The notes: generated from the sequence alone by a model not told the origin. Shown: positions 41,847 through 50,651, counted from the first letter of the stretch. The stretch is 64,000 nucleotides of DNA from Hymenobacter sp. YIM 151858-1 (GCF_025979705.1 NZ_CP110136.1:372001-436000), one strand, 5' to 3'. Numbers and translations are program-made.

Positions 41847-43685
41847 TCAAGAGGAAAAAGAAGTGCGCACGGCGGCGCGGTATTGTTCGAAGAAAGCCGC
41901 GTTGGTGGCCGAATCGGTGGTGATTTCGAGCACGGCGGCGTTGCCTTTTTGGGTGGGCGCAAAGAAAACCGGCAGCGCCTTATCTAGTTCGGCAAAGGTG
42001 CGGGCGGTGTGGTAACCCAGGCCGAAGTCGCGGGCCGTGTTTTCGGCCGTTAGCTGCTGGCGCGTCTCAAAAAACTCCTCCAGCTCGGGCTGCTGACGCG
42101 GCCCATCAATCAGCCGGAAAATGCCGCCCGCGTGGTTGTTGATGAGAATAATTTTGAGGTTGGGCGTGGGGTAGTTGTGCCAGAACGCGTTGCGGTCGTA
42201 GAAGAACGCCACGTCGCCGGTGAGCAACACCACCGGGCGCTCGGGCTCGGCCAAGGCGGCGCCCACGGCCGTTGAGTTGCAGCCATCGATACCGCTGGTG
42301 CCGCGGTTGGCAAACACCTCGATGGCGCGGCCCGCCGGCACACCCAGGATGTTGGCGTAGCGCACGGCCATGCTGTTGGCCAGGTGCAGCGCGGCGCGGT
42401 CGGGCACGTGCTGCAGCGCCCGGTAAATGGCCGTAAACTCGTTGAAGGGCTGCTGCGGCTGTTGCATGAACTCCTTCAGGAAATCGGTAGCCCAGCCGTT
42501 GGCGCGCTGCCACGGCGTGGTAAACGCATCCTTAGGGGCAGCGGCTTCGTCGCGGGCCGAGCCGGGGCCTTGCCAGCTGAGGCGGGCCGGTTTGCTGCCA
42601 GTTGCAACAGCGAAATCGGCTTCGGCGGCCTTGGGCTGATCGGCCAGCAGCGCCTCGAAAAAGGCGGCCGGCTCCATGCGGATAGTGCGCGTGAGCGAGC
42701 GGAACGTATCGGCCACGGCGCCGGCCGGCTGCACGTGCCAGTGCTGCTGCGGGGCATAGTCGCGCAGGTAGTTTTTAAGGGCCTTCGAGATGAGCGACTG
42801 GCCGAAGGTGATGAGCAGCTCGGGGCGCAACGCTTCCTTAAGCCCCTGCTCCGGCACGGCCATAAACACGTCCTGCCGACCTAGGGGCGCGGTGCGCACG
42901 TCGTAGTCGGGGCCCACGGGCAGGTGCACGTTGGCAATCAGGTCGCCCACCACGGGTATTTGGTACGCGGCACCTAGGCGGCGCAGCGCCAGCAGCAGCG
43001 GCTCATCGGCGGAGTGTTGGCCGGCCACGATGAGCACGCGCCTGGTTTGGCGCAGCTGCGTGCGCAGTACCTCCAGCTCGCCAGCGGGCAGCTGCGGAGC
43101 GCCGGCCACCTCGCGGCTGATTTTTACGGCCTCGTACTTGATTTCCTCGCCCGCCGCGGGGTAAAAAGGCTCGCGCAACGGCACATTCACCTGCACCGGG
43201 CCCTGCGGAAACTCCTGCGCAATGTTGATGGCTTCGTTTACCAAACGCGCGGCGTGCCATTGCGCGTCGCGGTGCGCAAAGTCGGCGGGCAGCTCGAAAG
43301 CGGCCTTGGCGTGGCGCCCGTACAGGTTGGTCTGCCGAATGGTTTGGCCGTCGAGCTGATCAATCCACTCCGGCGGGCGGTCGGCCGTGAACACCACCAG
43401 CGGCACCCGCTGAAAGTACGCCTCGGCCACAGCCGGCGCATAGTTCAGGCCCGCCGTACCCGAGGTGCATACCAGCGCCACCGGCCTGCCCTGCGCCTGT
43501 GCCAGCCCCAGGCCGATGAAAGCGGCAGCGCGCTCATCGGGCACTACACGCACGCGCAGCTCGGGGTGGCGGGCAAAGGCAATGGTAAGCGGCGCCGAGC
43601 GCGAGCCGGGCGACAACACCACATCGGTGATGCCGTGCTGGGCACAGATCTCGGCGATGTTGTGGATGGGCTGGAGCGTTGACAT
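41847..43685 (-). CDS. menD: SEPHCHC synthase (MenD)
   Basis: A 612-residue thiamine-diphosphate enzyme. The N-terminal domain has [20 protein letters not shown] and [15 protein letters not shown] with the catalytic Glu; the substrate site has [19 protein letters not shown]. The C-terminal ThDP-binding region reads [20 protein letters not shown] and [18 protein letters not shown], then [14 protein letters not shown]. It condenses isochorismate with 2-oxoglutarate. The ATG at 43685 lies only 6 bases from a TACCTTTG box, so the transcript may be leaderless. Upstream lies a REP pair and the RAYT gene that separate it from menF. Confidence 0.93.
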   Translation of the reverse strand: MSTLQPIHNIAEICAQHGITDVVLSPGSRSAPLTIAFARHPELRVRVVPDERAAAFIGLGLAQAQGRPVALVCTSGTAGLNYAPAVAEAYFQRVPLVVFTADRPPEWIDQLDGQTIRQTNLYGRHAKAAFELPADFAHRDAQWHAARLVNEAINIAQEFPQGPVQVNVPLREPFYPAAGEEIKYEAVKISREVAGAPQLPAGELEVLRTQLRQTRRVLIVAGQHSADEPLLLALRRLGAAYQIPVVGDLIANVHLPVGPDYDVRTAPLGRQDVFMAVPEQGLKEALRPELLITFGQSLISKALKNYLRDYAPQQHWHVQPAGAVADTFRSLTRTIRMEPAAFFEALLADQPKAAEADFAVATGSKPARLSWQGPGSARDEAAAPKDAFTTPWQRANGWATDFLKEFMQQPQQPFNEFTAIYRALQHVPDRAALHLANSMAVRYANILGVPAGRAIEVFANRGTSGIDGCNSTAVGAALAEPERPVVLLTGDVAFFYDRNAFWHNYPTPNLKIILINNHAGGIFRLIDGPRQQPELEEFFETRQQLTAENTARDFGLGYHTARTFAELDKALPVFFAPTQKGNAAVLEITTDSATNAAFFEQYRAAVRTSFSS

Positions 43686-43691
43686 GGACCG

Positions 43692-43699
43692 CAAAGGTA
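43692..43699 (-). promoter_or_regulatory. Candidate -7 box (TACCTTTG) immediately before menD
   Basis: An exact match to TAnnTTTG on the minus strand, ending 6 bases before the ATG at 43685. It suggests that menD has its own promoter downstream of the RAYT insertion and a very short or absent leader. Confidence 0.5.
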
Positions 43700-43710
43700 G
43701 TGGCTAAACC

Positions 43711-43815
43711 GTGGCGCGGAGTGGTACTCCGCGTGGCGCTGCCGACGCCAATAAAGGACCGCGCAGCACCGGATGGCGGCTGTTGGCCGCCCGCGGAGTG
43801 CCACTCCGCGCCACA
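43711..43815. repeat. REP pair, copy 1 (RAYT-associated)
   Basis: Two 23-bp units (43711-43733 and 43793-43815) face each other. Each unit is itself a small hairpin with the core GCGGAGTGGTACTCCGC or a variant. The same layout occurs at 44407-44525 on the other side of the RAYT gene. Confidence 0.88.
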
Positions 43816-43820
43816 GTTAT

Positions 43821-44393
43821 TCACCATTCAGGATTCAGATAAGAAAAGGGCCATTGTTGCCAATCGGCAACCAAGCCCGCTTTTACTGGATTATGGAGAA
43901 TGTAGCTGATTACGCGCTGCATTTCCTCGCCGCCTCGTCGTACGACATGGTCGTAACTTTCGTCTTGCCAGAAGGGACCGGAGCGCGCGAGCAAGGCATT
44001 GCAGCGCCGGGCGGTACGGGCTTTCAGGCTTTGTAAAGTGTGCACGAAACCAACTGTTTCATTGGCAATAGTAGCCACGAAGTGCACGTGATTCGGCATG
44101 ACGCAGTAGGCCCAAAGCGTGTAGTCTTTTGGGTGCCGAAAGTGCAGGGCCTCGCCAACTACATTGGCTATTTGGGGTAGGCGAAGCCAATCAGGCCCCA
44201 CAGCGGGGGCTTTGCTGTCGAGCCATGTATCTGTTTGTCCGTACGTGGGTTGCTGTCCCGTCTTGCTTTGTGCTGAGCGCCATTGTTCTAGCGCTGCCAC
44301 TGGCACGGAGCCTGCGAGTCGGAAGGTAACAAACACGGTTTCGTTGGGCGGGAGGATATGCGGTAGGTTGCGACGATAATGCGTTAAGGACAC
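43821..44393 (-). CDS. REP-associated tyrosine transposase (RAYT, Y1_Tnp family)
   Basis: A 190-residue IS200-like HUH enzyme. Key residues: AYCVMPNHVHFVATI with the His-x-His pair at 102-104, and FWQDESYDHVVRRGGEEMQR with the likely catalytic Tyr147; the C-terminal YILHNPVKAGLV is typical of RAYTs. The start is taken as GTG at 44393 because upstream codons belong to the flanking REP repeat and no ATG is present. It is bracketed by two REP-pair copies (43711-43815, 44407-44525), the standard layout of a RAYT unit, and sits between menF and menD. The gene looks intact. Confidence 0.88.
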   Translation of the reverse strand: MSLTHYRRNLPHILPPNETVFVTFRLAGSVPVAALEQWRSAQSKTGQQPTYGQTDTWLDSKAPAVGPDWLRLPQIANVVGEALHFRHPKDYTLWAYCVMPNHVHFVATIANETVGFVHTLQSLKARTARRCNALLARSGPFWQDESYDHVVRRGGEEMQRVISYILHNPVKAGLVADWQQWPFSYLNPEW

Positions 44394-44406
44394 AAAGCGG
44401 TAGTTA

Positions 44407-44525
44407 GTGGCGCGGAGTGGTACTCCGCGTGGCGCCCGAAGCGCCAATAAAATGCTTGGGATAAATGAACAGCGCGTGCCCGGATGGCGGCCCCGGGCCG
44501 CCCGCGGAGTACCACTCCGCGCCAC
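44407..44525. repeat. REP pair, copy 2 (RAYT-associated)
   Basis: Units 44407-44429 and 44503-44525, each with the hairpin core GCGGAGTGGTACTCCGC or a variant, are arranged as in copy 1. The spacer differs partly from copy 1 but shares GGATGGCGG and CCAATAAA. It ends 12 bases before the menF stop. Confidence 0.88.
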
Positions 44526-44536
44526 AGCTCTGGCTG

Positions 44537-45742
44537 CTAATCCAGCACCGAGCCCACCGTGCGCAGCTTCAGCTCGGTTTCCTGCCACTCGCGGCTTGGG
44601 TCTGATTCAGCGGTAAGCCCCGTGCCGGCATAAAGAATGGCTTCGGTGGGGCGCAGCTGCATGCAGCGCAAATTCACGAACAGGCGCGAGATGCCTGGCG
44701 TGGGCAGGTTTACCGGACCTAGGAAACCGCTGTAGTAAGTGCGGTCGTAGCCCTCGTGGCGCTGCAAAAAGCCGAGCGCGGCTTCGCGGGGCATGCCGCC
44801 CACGGCCGAGGTGGGGTGCAGCAGGCGCAGCATATCGGTACCCAGCGTCGGGAAACGGTTGCGCTTCAGGTCGACGCGGAAATCGGTGCGCAGGTGCAGC
44901 AAGTTGCCGGCGGCTACGGTGCGCGGGCCGGTTTCGTCGTAGTCGCGCAGGCGCAGCTGCTTAAAGCAGTTCACGATGTAGCGCGCCACCAAGGCTTGCT
45001 CCTCGATGTCTTTCTGGCGCCACACGGCCGTTTGGGCGGTCATCTCCTCCGTGATGGGCTGCGTACCCGCCAGCGCCATGGTGCGGAACTCCGAGCCATC
45101 AATTTCCACCAGGATTTCGGGCGTGGCTCCCAACCAAGTGCCCGCTTGCGGCGCACTCACCAGCGACACAAATGCCCGAGGGTGCTGGCGGCAGAGCGCA
45201 TCGAAAGCACCTAGGGCATCGAAACCAGCAGGCAGCGGCCGGCGCGCCGCCCGGCTCGATACCACCTTCACTACCTCGCCTGCCCGAATAGTTGCCACGC
45301 CGCGCGCTACCAAGGCTTCGTAGGTTTCGCGGTCGGCGGTGTTGGGCACCGGCTGCGGGCTTACGTGCCAAGGTAGTTCTTCGGGCGCGGTGGTGTCGTG
45401 CAGCACGCGTTGCACAGCAGCGGCTGCTTCGGCTGGCAGGGCGTGCGAAAGGCTTAATTGCTGGCCGGCCGAGAGGTCGAGCACGGCATCGGCAGGCAGC
45501 AGCATGGCCTCGGCGGTGTCGCTGTCCTGGAAAGGGTAGAAGGCAAAACCAGCCTGCGCTGTGGGCTCAAGCGAAGGCGGCAAACCCGATAAGTGCAAAG
45601 GCCGCAAACTCAGCAGCAACACCGGGGCAGCGGCATTGGGCAGGCGCCACAAGGCCACTGAGCCGTCGTGCCGCAGGGCCAGGGCGGCCAGCCGGCGTAC
45701 GGTAGCGTGCGCGGCCGTTTCGGCTACTGCGGGGCTGCTCAC
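44537..45742 (-). CDS. menF: Isochorismate synthase (MenF/EntC type)
   Basis: A 401-residue chorismate-utilising enzyme. Features are EVVKVVSSRAARRPL, the substrate strand TWLGATPEILVEIDG, ALAGTQPITEEM, the long helix with QKDIEEQALVARYIV, LHPTSAVGGMPREAALGFL and LRCMQLRPTEAILYAGTGLT, with the metal-binding Glu near ESDPSREWQETELK. It converts chorismate to isochorismate, the first menaquinone step. The start is GTG at 45742 and overlaps the stop of the thioesterase gene by 3 bases (GTGA), so translation is likely coupled. Its downstream side is occupied by the RAYT unit. Confidence 0.9.
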   Translation of the reverse strand: MSSPAVAETAAHATVRRLAALALRHDGSVALWRLPNAAAPVLLLSLRPLHLSGLPPSLEPTAQAGFAFYPFQDSDTAEAMLLPADAVLDLSAGQQLSLSHALPAEAAAAVQRVLHDTTAPEELPWHVSPQPVPNTADRETYEALVARGVATIRAGEVVKVVSSRAARRPLPAGFDALGAFDALCRQHPRAFVSLVSAPQAGTWLGATPEILVEIDGSEFRTMALAGTQPITEEMTAQTAVWRQKDIEEQALVARYIVNCFKQLRLRDYDETGPRTVAAGNLLHLRTDFRVDLKRNRFPTLGTDMLRLLHPTSAVGGMPREAALGFLQRHEGYDRTYYSGFLGPVNLPTPGISRLFVNLRCMQLRPTEAILYAGTGLTAESDPSREWQETELKLRTVGSVLD

Positions 45743-46185
45743 GATTGCGCGCTTTTACCAGCCGGAATGTCAATCACAGCCATGGTGATGCGGCTGATGC
45801 ACACCAAGGCGTCGGTTTCTTCGTGCCGAATCTTTATTTCCCACACCTGCGTGGAGCGGCCCACGTGGATGGCTTCGGCGCGGCCCACCACGTAGCCCGA
45901 GCGCACGCCCTTCAGGTGATTGGCGTTGATTTCCAACCCCACGCAAGCCTGGCGCGTACGGTCTACTTGCAGCACTGCGCCAATGCTACCTAGGGTTTCG
46001 GCCAGGGCTACCGAGGCACCGCCGTGCAGCAGGCCCATGGGCTGATGCGTGCGGTGGTCAACGGGCATCCGGCCTTCAATCATTCGCTCGCCCACCGCCG
46101 TGAGCTCAATGCCCAGGGTTTCGCCCATGGTGTTGCGGCACCACGCGTTGAGTTCGGCAAGGGTAGGGAAGGAGGCAGGCAGCAT
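45739..46185 (-). CDS. menI: Hotdog-fold thioesterase, likely DHNA-CoA thioesterase (MenI)
   Basis: A 148-residue PaaI/YdiI-type hotdog protein. The catalytic region reads QPMGLLHGGASVALAETLGS with HGG at 54-56 and the likely catalytic Glu63; the rest (VGLEINANHLKGVRSGYVVG, STQVWEIKIRHEETDALVC) fits the fold. Overlap with the isochorismate synthase gene and the nearby menB, menD and menE strongly suggest cleavage of 1,4-dihydroxy-2-naphthoyl-CoA. Other acyl-CoA substrates cannot be excluded. Start at 46185 (MLPASF). Confidence 0.85.
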   Translation of the reverse strand: MLPASFPTLAELNAWCRNTMGETLGIELTAVGERMIEGRMPVDHRTHQPMGLLHGGASVALAETLGSIGAVLQVDRTRQACVGLEINANHLKGVRSGYVVGRAEAIHVGRSTQVWEIKIRHEETDALVCISRITMAVIDIPAGKSAQS

Positions 46186-46224
46186 CGCGTATCAGCAAAA
46201 AACGGTTGGCGGCCCGCAAAGCAC

Positions 46225-46232
46225 TACTTTCG
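46225..46232 (+). promoter_or_regulatory. Candidate -7 box (TACTTTCG) for the phosphatase gene
   Basis: One mismatch to TAnnTTTG, 35 bases before the GTG at 46268, in the divergent space shared with menI. Confidence 0.4.
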
Positions 46233-46267
46233 GGCCCTTATTCAGCAAAACTACGCCCCGAAACCGC

Positions 46268-46882
46268 GTGGTCAAGAAAATCTACCTCATTCGCCACGGC
46301 CAGACGTACTTCAACGTGCGCGGCATTGTACAGGGCAGCGGCGTCGATGCGCCCCTCAACGAGCAGGGTTTTGCGCAAGCCGCGCAATTCCACAGCGCCT
46401 ATCACGACGTGCCCTTCGATCGGGTGCACATCTCCACGCTGATGCGCACCCGCCAATCGGTGCAGCCTTTCCTTGATGCCGGCTTGCCCTTCGAGCAGCA
46501 CCGTGCCCTCGACGAAATCAGCTGGGGTCACCGCGAAGGCACGCGCATCACGCCCGAAGAAGACATCGAGTACCACGGCATCCTGCGCGCCTGGCAGCGC
46601 GGCGAAACCCACCTGGCCTTTGCCGGCGGCGAAAGCCCCGAGCAGGTAGCCGCCCGCCAGCGGCCGTTTATTGAAGAAGTGCTGCGCGGCCGCCCCCACG
46701 AGGAAACCATTCTGGTGTGCATGCACGGCCGCGCCATGCGCGTGCTGTTGTGCCAGCTGCTCAATTACCCGCTCAGCGCCATGGACCTTTTCGACCACCG
46801 CAACCTGTGCCTGTACCGCGTGCATTATACCGGCTCCATGTTCACGGTGCGTTCGTATATGGATACCCAGCATTTGGGCTGA
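46268..46882 (+). CDS. Histidine phosphatase (phosphoglycerate mutase-like)
   Basis: A 204-residue branch-1 histidine phosphatase. The N-terminal IYLIRHGQTYFNV holds the phospho-accepting His of RHG; LDEISWGHREG supplies the acid, and ILVCMHGRAMRVLLCQLLNY the second His. No long insertion is present, so it is closer to CobC/PhoE-like phosphatases than to cofactor-dependent mutases. The GTG at 46268 is the best start; upstream frame codons overlap the divergent menI promoter. The substrate is unknown; it precedes pdhC by 81 bases. Confidence 0.85.
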   Translation: MVKKIYLIRHGQTYFNVRGIVQGSGVDAPLNEQGFAQAAQFHSAYHDVPFDRVHISTLMRTRQSVQPFLDAGLPFEQHRALDEISWGHREGTRITPEEDIEYHGILRAWQRGETHLAFAGGESPEQVAARQRPFIEEVLRGRPHEETILVCMHGRAMRVLLCQLLNYPLSAMDLFDHRNLCLYRVHYTGSMFTVRSYMDTQHLG

Positions 46883-46963
46883 TAACGATTGCATAACTTC
46901 TGGTTTGTGCCCGCGAGAAATACGGTCTATTTTTGGCGGCTTGAACCCAACTGACGACTTGAA

Positions 46964-48787
46964 ATGGCCGAAATCATAAAAATGCCCAAGATGAGCGACA
47001 CGATGACCGAAGGGGTCATTGCGGCGTGGCTCAAAAAGGTGGGCGACAAGGTAAAGTCTGGTGATATCCTGGCTGAGGTAGAAACCGATAAGGCTACCAT
47101 GGAGCTCGAGAATTACGAAGACGGTACCTTGCTCTATATCGGTCCGAAAGAGAAAGAAGCCGTGCCGGTTGATGGCGTATTGGCCATTGTAGGCAAAGAA
47201 GGCGAAGATATTTCCGGCTTGCTGAGCCAAATCGGCGGCAACGGCGGCGCGGCCTCGCAGCCTGCCCCGGCACCCGCACCGGCTCCGGCCGCTGCGCCCG
47301 CACCAGCCCCCGCAACGCAGGCCGCTGCGCCGGCCCCGGCCGCCGCTACCGCCACTGCCAAGCCCGCTGCCGGCAACGGCAAAAAGGCCACGGTGGTGCG
47401 CATGCCCAAAATGAGCGACACCATGACCGAGGGCGTAATTGCCTCGTGGCTCAAAAAGGTGGGCGACAAAGTAAAATCAGGCGACATTCTGGCCGAAGTG
47501 GAAACCGACAAGGCCACCATGGAGCTGGAAAACTACGAAGACGGCACCCTGCTGTACATCGGCCCGAAGGACGGCGAGTCGGTACCCGTTGACGGCGTGC
47601 TGGCCATTATCGGCGAAGAAGGAGCCGACGTTGACGCCCTCCTAGGTGGCGGCTCGGGCGGCAGCCAGCCGCAGGGCGGCTTTACGCCCACCGCCGCCGG
47701 CGAAGGCGAGCAGGCCGACGCCAAAGCCAACTCGGAGCTGGAAGACGCCAAAACCGACCGCGACATTCAGGCCCGTGCCGAGGCTACCGGTCAGTCGTCG
47801 GGTGGCGTGGCGGTGCCGGCTGGCTCGCAAGGCCAGGCCGCTTCGCAAGGCGCACCCCAGGGCGGCCGCGTGTTCGTGTCGCCGCTGGCGAAGCGCATTG
47901 CCCAGGAGAAAGGCATCGACCTGAGCACCGTGAAGGGCTCGGGCGAAAACGGCCGTATCGTGTCGCGCGACCTGGAGAACGTGCAGCCCGGCGCCCAGCC
48001 CCAGGCAGCTCCGGCTCCGCAAGCTGCCCCCGCTGCAGCACCGGCACCTGCCGCCCAAGCTGCACCGGCCGCTGCGCCTGCCCCGGCTGCTCCTGCTGCC
48101 GCCGAAGGCACCTACACCGAAACGCCGGTGACGCAGATGCGCAAGGTGATTGCGCGCCGCCTGGCCGAAAGCAAGTTCTCGGCGCCGCACTTCTACCTCA
48201 CGATGGAAATTTCGATGGACAAAGCCATCGAAGCCCGTCAGCGCCTCAACGAATTGTCGCCGGTGAAGCTGTCGTTCAACGACATGGTTATCAAAGCCTC
48301 GGCCGTGGCTCTGAAGCAACACCCCACCATCAACTCCTCGTGGCTCGGCGACAAGATTCGCCAGAACAAGGTGTACAACATTGGTGTGGCCGTTGCCGTG
48401 GACGAAGGCCTGCTGGTGCCCGTAATCCGCAACGCCGATCAGAAAGGCCTGTCGCAGATTGCCGCTGAGGTGAAAGACCTCGCCGGCAAGGCCAAGAACA
48501 AAAAGCTGCAGCCCTCGGAGTGGGAAGGCAATACCTTCACCATTTCGAACCTGGGGATGTTCGGCATCGAGGAGTTCACGGCCATTATCAACCCGCCCGA
48601 TGCGTGCATCCTGGCGGTGGGCGGCATCAAGCAAACGCCCGTGGTAAAGGATGGCCAAATCGTGGTGGGCAACATCATGAAAGTAACCCTCTCGTGCGAC
48701 CACCGCGTGGTAGACGGTGCCAGCGGCGCTGCCTTCCTGCAAACGCTGAAAAGCCTGCTGGAAGACCCCATGCGCATGCTCATCTGA
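46964..48787 (+). CDS. pdhC: Pyruvate dehydrogenase E2, dihydrolipoyl acetyltransferase
   Basis: A 607-residue multidomain subunit: two lipoyl domains with the lipoylated Lys in VETDKATMELENY (Lys43 and Lys182), separated by an Ala/Pro linker (95-135), a peripheral subunit-binding domain (about 305-340, VFVSPLAKRIAQEKGIDLST), another Ala/Pro linker, and the catalytic domain (about 385-607) with NVQP-type entry, DEGLLVPVIRNADQKGLSQI and DHRVVDGASGAAFL near 579. The two lipoyl domains are almost identical, which suggests a recent duplication or conversion. E1 and E3 are not nearby; the alternative, 2-oxoglutarate dehydrogenase E2, usually has one lipoyl domain. Confidence 0.92.
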   Translation: MAEIIKMPKMSDTMTEGVIAAWLKKVGDKVKSGDILAEVETDKATMELENYEDGTLLYIGPKEKEAVPVDGVLAIVGKEGEDISGLLSQIGGNGGAASQPAPAPAPAPAAAPAPAPATQAAAPAPAAATATAKPAAGNGKKATVVRMPKMSDTMTEGVIASWLKKVGDKVKSGDILAEVETDKATMELENYEDGTLLYIGPKDGESVPVDGVLAIIGEEGADVDALLGGGSGGSQPQGGFTPTAAGEGEQADAKANSELEDAKTDRDIQARAEATGQSSGGVAVPAGSQGQAASQGAPQGGRVFVSPLAKRIAQEKGIDLSTVKGSGENGRIVSRDLENVQPGAQPQAAPAPQAAPAAAPAPAAQAAPAAAPAPAAPAAAEGTYTETPVTQMRKVIARRLAESKFSAPHFYLTMEISMDKAIEARQRLNELSPVKLSFNDMVIKASAVALKQHPTINSSWLGDKIRQNKVYNIGVAVAVDEGLLVPVIRNADQKGLSQIAAEVKDLAGKAKNKKLQPSEWEGNTFTISNLGMFGIEEFTAIINPPDACILAVGGIKQTPVVKDGQIVVGNIMKVTLSCDHRVVDGASGAAFLQTLKSLLEDPMRMLI

Positions 48788-48803
48788 GGAAATAACGCTC
48801 ACT

Positions 48804-48986
48804 TGTCATCCTGAGCCCAGCGAAGGACCTTATCACGTAAGGTCGTCATGCTGAGCTTGCCGAAGCATCTCTACGGATAGTAATCTACTATCTAACGAAG
48901 CGGTAGAGATGCTTCGGCAAGCTCAGCATGACGTTCTGAATGGTTGTTCAGACGTGAGAAGGTCCTTCGCAGTGCTCAGGATGACA
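48804..48986. repeat. Nested inverted repeat with TGTCATCCTGAGC outer ends
   Basis: The outer arms (from TGTCATCCTGAGC at 48804 and its complement ending at 48986) resemble the element at 27801-27903. Inside lies a second pair, 48844-48874 and 48903-48933, 31 bp and perfect, with a GCTGAGCTTGCCGAAG core. The two elements look like one repeat inserted into another. Confidence 0.88.
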
Positions 48987-49001
48987 GTTTTTAACTGACT
49001 T

Positions 49002-49547
49002 ATGACCCGCATAAGATCAACTACCGTTCTGGGCATTCGGCACAACGGCGAAATTGCCGTAGGGGCTGATGGCCAGGCTACCATGGATAAGCACGTAGCC
49101 AAAAACAACGTGCGCAAAATCAGGCAGCTGCACGGCGGCAAAGTCGTGACGGGTTTTGCCGGCTCCACGGCCGATGCCTTTACGCTGCTGGAGCGCTTCG
49201 AGGAAAAGCTAGGTCAGTTTGGTGCCAACCTCAAGCGGGCAGCCATCGAGCTGGCCAAAGACTGGCGCAAAGACCAATACCTGCGCAAGCTGGAAGCCAT
49301 GATGGTAGTGGCCGACAAGGACGAGCTGCTGATTGTAGCCGGCACCGGCGACGTGCTCGAGCCCGACTCCGATGTAGCCGCCATTGGCTCGGGCGCCATG
49401 TTTGCCCAGGCCGCCGCCCTAGCCCTCAAAAAGCACGCGCCGCACCTCACGGCCCGCCAGATGGTAGAAGAAGCCCTGCACATTGCGGCCGACATCTGCA
49501 TCTACACCAATCACAATATCATCATCGAAGAACCGGCCCGCGGGTAG
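49002..49547 (+). CDS. hslV: ATP-dependent protease peptidase subunit HslV
   Basis: A 181-residue proteasome-like peptidase. After a six-residue propeptide the catalytic Thr is Thr7 in STTVLGIRHNG; other signatures are GADGQATMDKHVAKNNVRKI, VVTGFAGSTADAFTLLERFE and AIGSGAMFAQAAALAL. The C-terminal ICIYTNHNIIIEE is typical. HslV forms a double hexamer that needs the HslU ATPase, which is not adjacent here. The gene follows the nested repeat by 15 bases, so its promoter may lie in or before the repeat. Confidence 0.94.
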   Translation: MTRIRSTTVLGIRHNGEIAVGADGQATMDKHVAKNNVRKIRQLHGGKVVTGFAGSTADAFTLLERFEEKLGQFGANLKRAAIELAKDWRKDQYLRKLEAMMVVADKDELLIVAGTGDVLEPDSDVAAIGSGAMFAQAAALALKKHAPHLTARQMVEEALHIAADICIYTNHNIIIEEPARG

Positions 49548-49660
49548 TCCTTACTGCTGCAAAAACTTTAGCCCGGCCATTGAACTACACCCAGGGGGGT
49601 AGCGTTAGGGGCCGGTGCTTCGGTTGAACTGCCGGAGGCACCCCGTACAACACACGCAAA

Positions 49661-50632
49661 ATGAACGTAACCAACTTCCTCAAGCACCACTACCGCCACT
49701 TCAACGCTGCTGCCCTGATCGACGCAGCCGAAGGCTACAACAAGCACCTCGCCGAGGGTGGCAAGATGATGATTACCCTGGCCGGCGCCATGAGCACCGC
49801 CGAAATGGGCATTCAGCTGGCCGAACTGATTCGCCAGGATAAAGTGCATATCATCAGCTGCACGGGTGCCAACCTCGAGGAGGATATCTTCAACCTGGTA
49901 GCGCACGACTTTTACGAGCGCGTGCCGAACTACCGCGACCTCACGCCGGCCGACGAGCAAGCCCTGCTCGAGCGCCACATGAACCGCGTAACCGATACCT
50001 GCATTCCCGAGGAGGAAGCCATGCGCCGCCTCGAGCACTCGGTGCTGAAGTTCTGGGAACAGGCCGACAAGGCTGGGGAGCGTTACTTCCCGCACGAGTT
50101 CTTCTACCAAATCCTGAAGTCGGGCGAGCTGGAGCAGTACTACCAGATCGACCCCAAAGACTCGTGGATGCTGGCCGCGGCCGAGAAGAACCTGCCGATC
50201 ATCTGCCCGGGCTGGGAAGACTCGACCCTCGGCAACATCTTCGCCGGTCACGTAATCTCGGGCGACATCAAGAACGTGCACACCGTGCGCACCGGCATCG
50301 AGTACATGATGTACCTGGCCGAGTGGTACACCAAAAACGCGCAAGAGGAAAGCACTGTGGGCTTCTTCCAGATCGGCGGCGGCATTGCCGGCGACTTCCC
50401 GATTTGCGTGGTGCCGATGCTACACCAGGATTTGCAGCGCACGGGTGTGCCGCTGTGGGGCTACTTCGCCCAAATCTCCGACTCCACCACCTCGTACGGT
50501 TCGTACTCGGGTGCCGTGCCGAACGAGAAAATCACTTGGGGCAAGCTGGGCCAGGACACCCCGAAGTTCATCATCGAATCGGATGCTACGATTGTGGCGC
50601 CGCTGATTTTTGCGATGGTACTGGGCCAGTAA
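49661..50632 (+). CDS. Deoxyhypusine synthase family protein
   Basis: A 323-residue NAD-dependent enzyme of the deoxyhypusine/homospermidine synthase family. Seen are MMITLAGAMSTAEMGIQLAE, HIISCTGANLEEDIFNLVAH, the long helical insert, ICPGWEDSTLGNIFAGHVIS, FFQIGGGIAGDFPICVVPML and KITWGKLGQDT with Lys295, equivalent to the Lys that forms the enzyme-imine intermediate in eukaryotic deoxyhypusine synthase (WGK motif). Bacteria have no eIF5A, so bacterial copies likely act on polyamines or a different protein. It has its own terminator and starts 114 bases after hslV. Confidence 0.9.
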   Translation: MNVTNFLKHHYRHFNAAALIDAAEGYNKHLAEGGKMMITLAGAMSTAEMGIQLAELIRQDKVHIISCTGANLEEDIFNLVAHDFYERVPNYRDLTPADEQALLERHMNRVTDTCIPEEEAMRRLEHSVLKFWEQADKAGERYFPHEFFYQILKSGELEQYYQIDPKDSWMLAAAEKNLPIICPGWEDSTLGNIFAGHVISGDIKNVHTVRTGIEYMMYLAEWYTKNAQEESTVGFFQIGGGIAGDFPICVVPMLHQDLQRTGVPLWGYFAQISDSTTSYGSYSGAVPNEKITWGKLGQDTPKFIIESDATIVAPLIFAMVLGQ

Positions 50633-50651
50633 TTGGCTTAGTTAGCAATAC

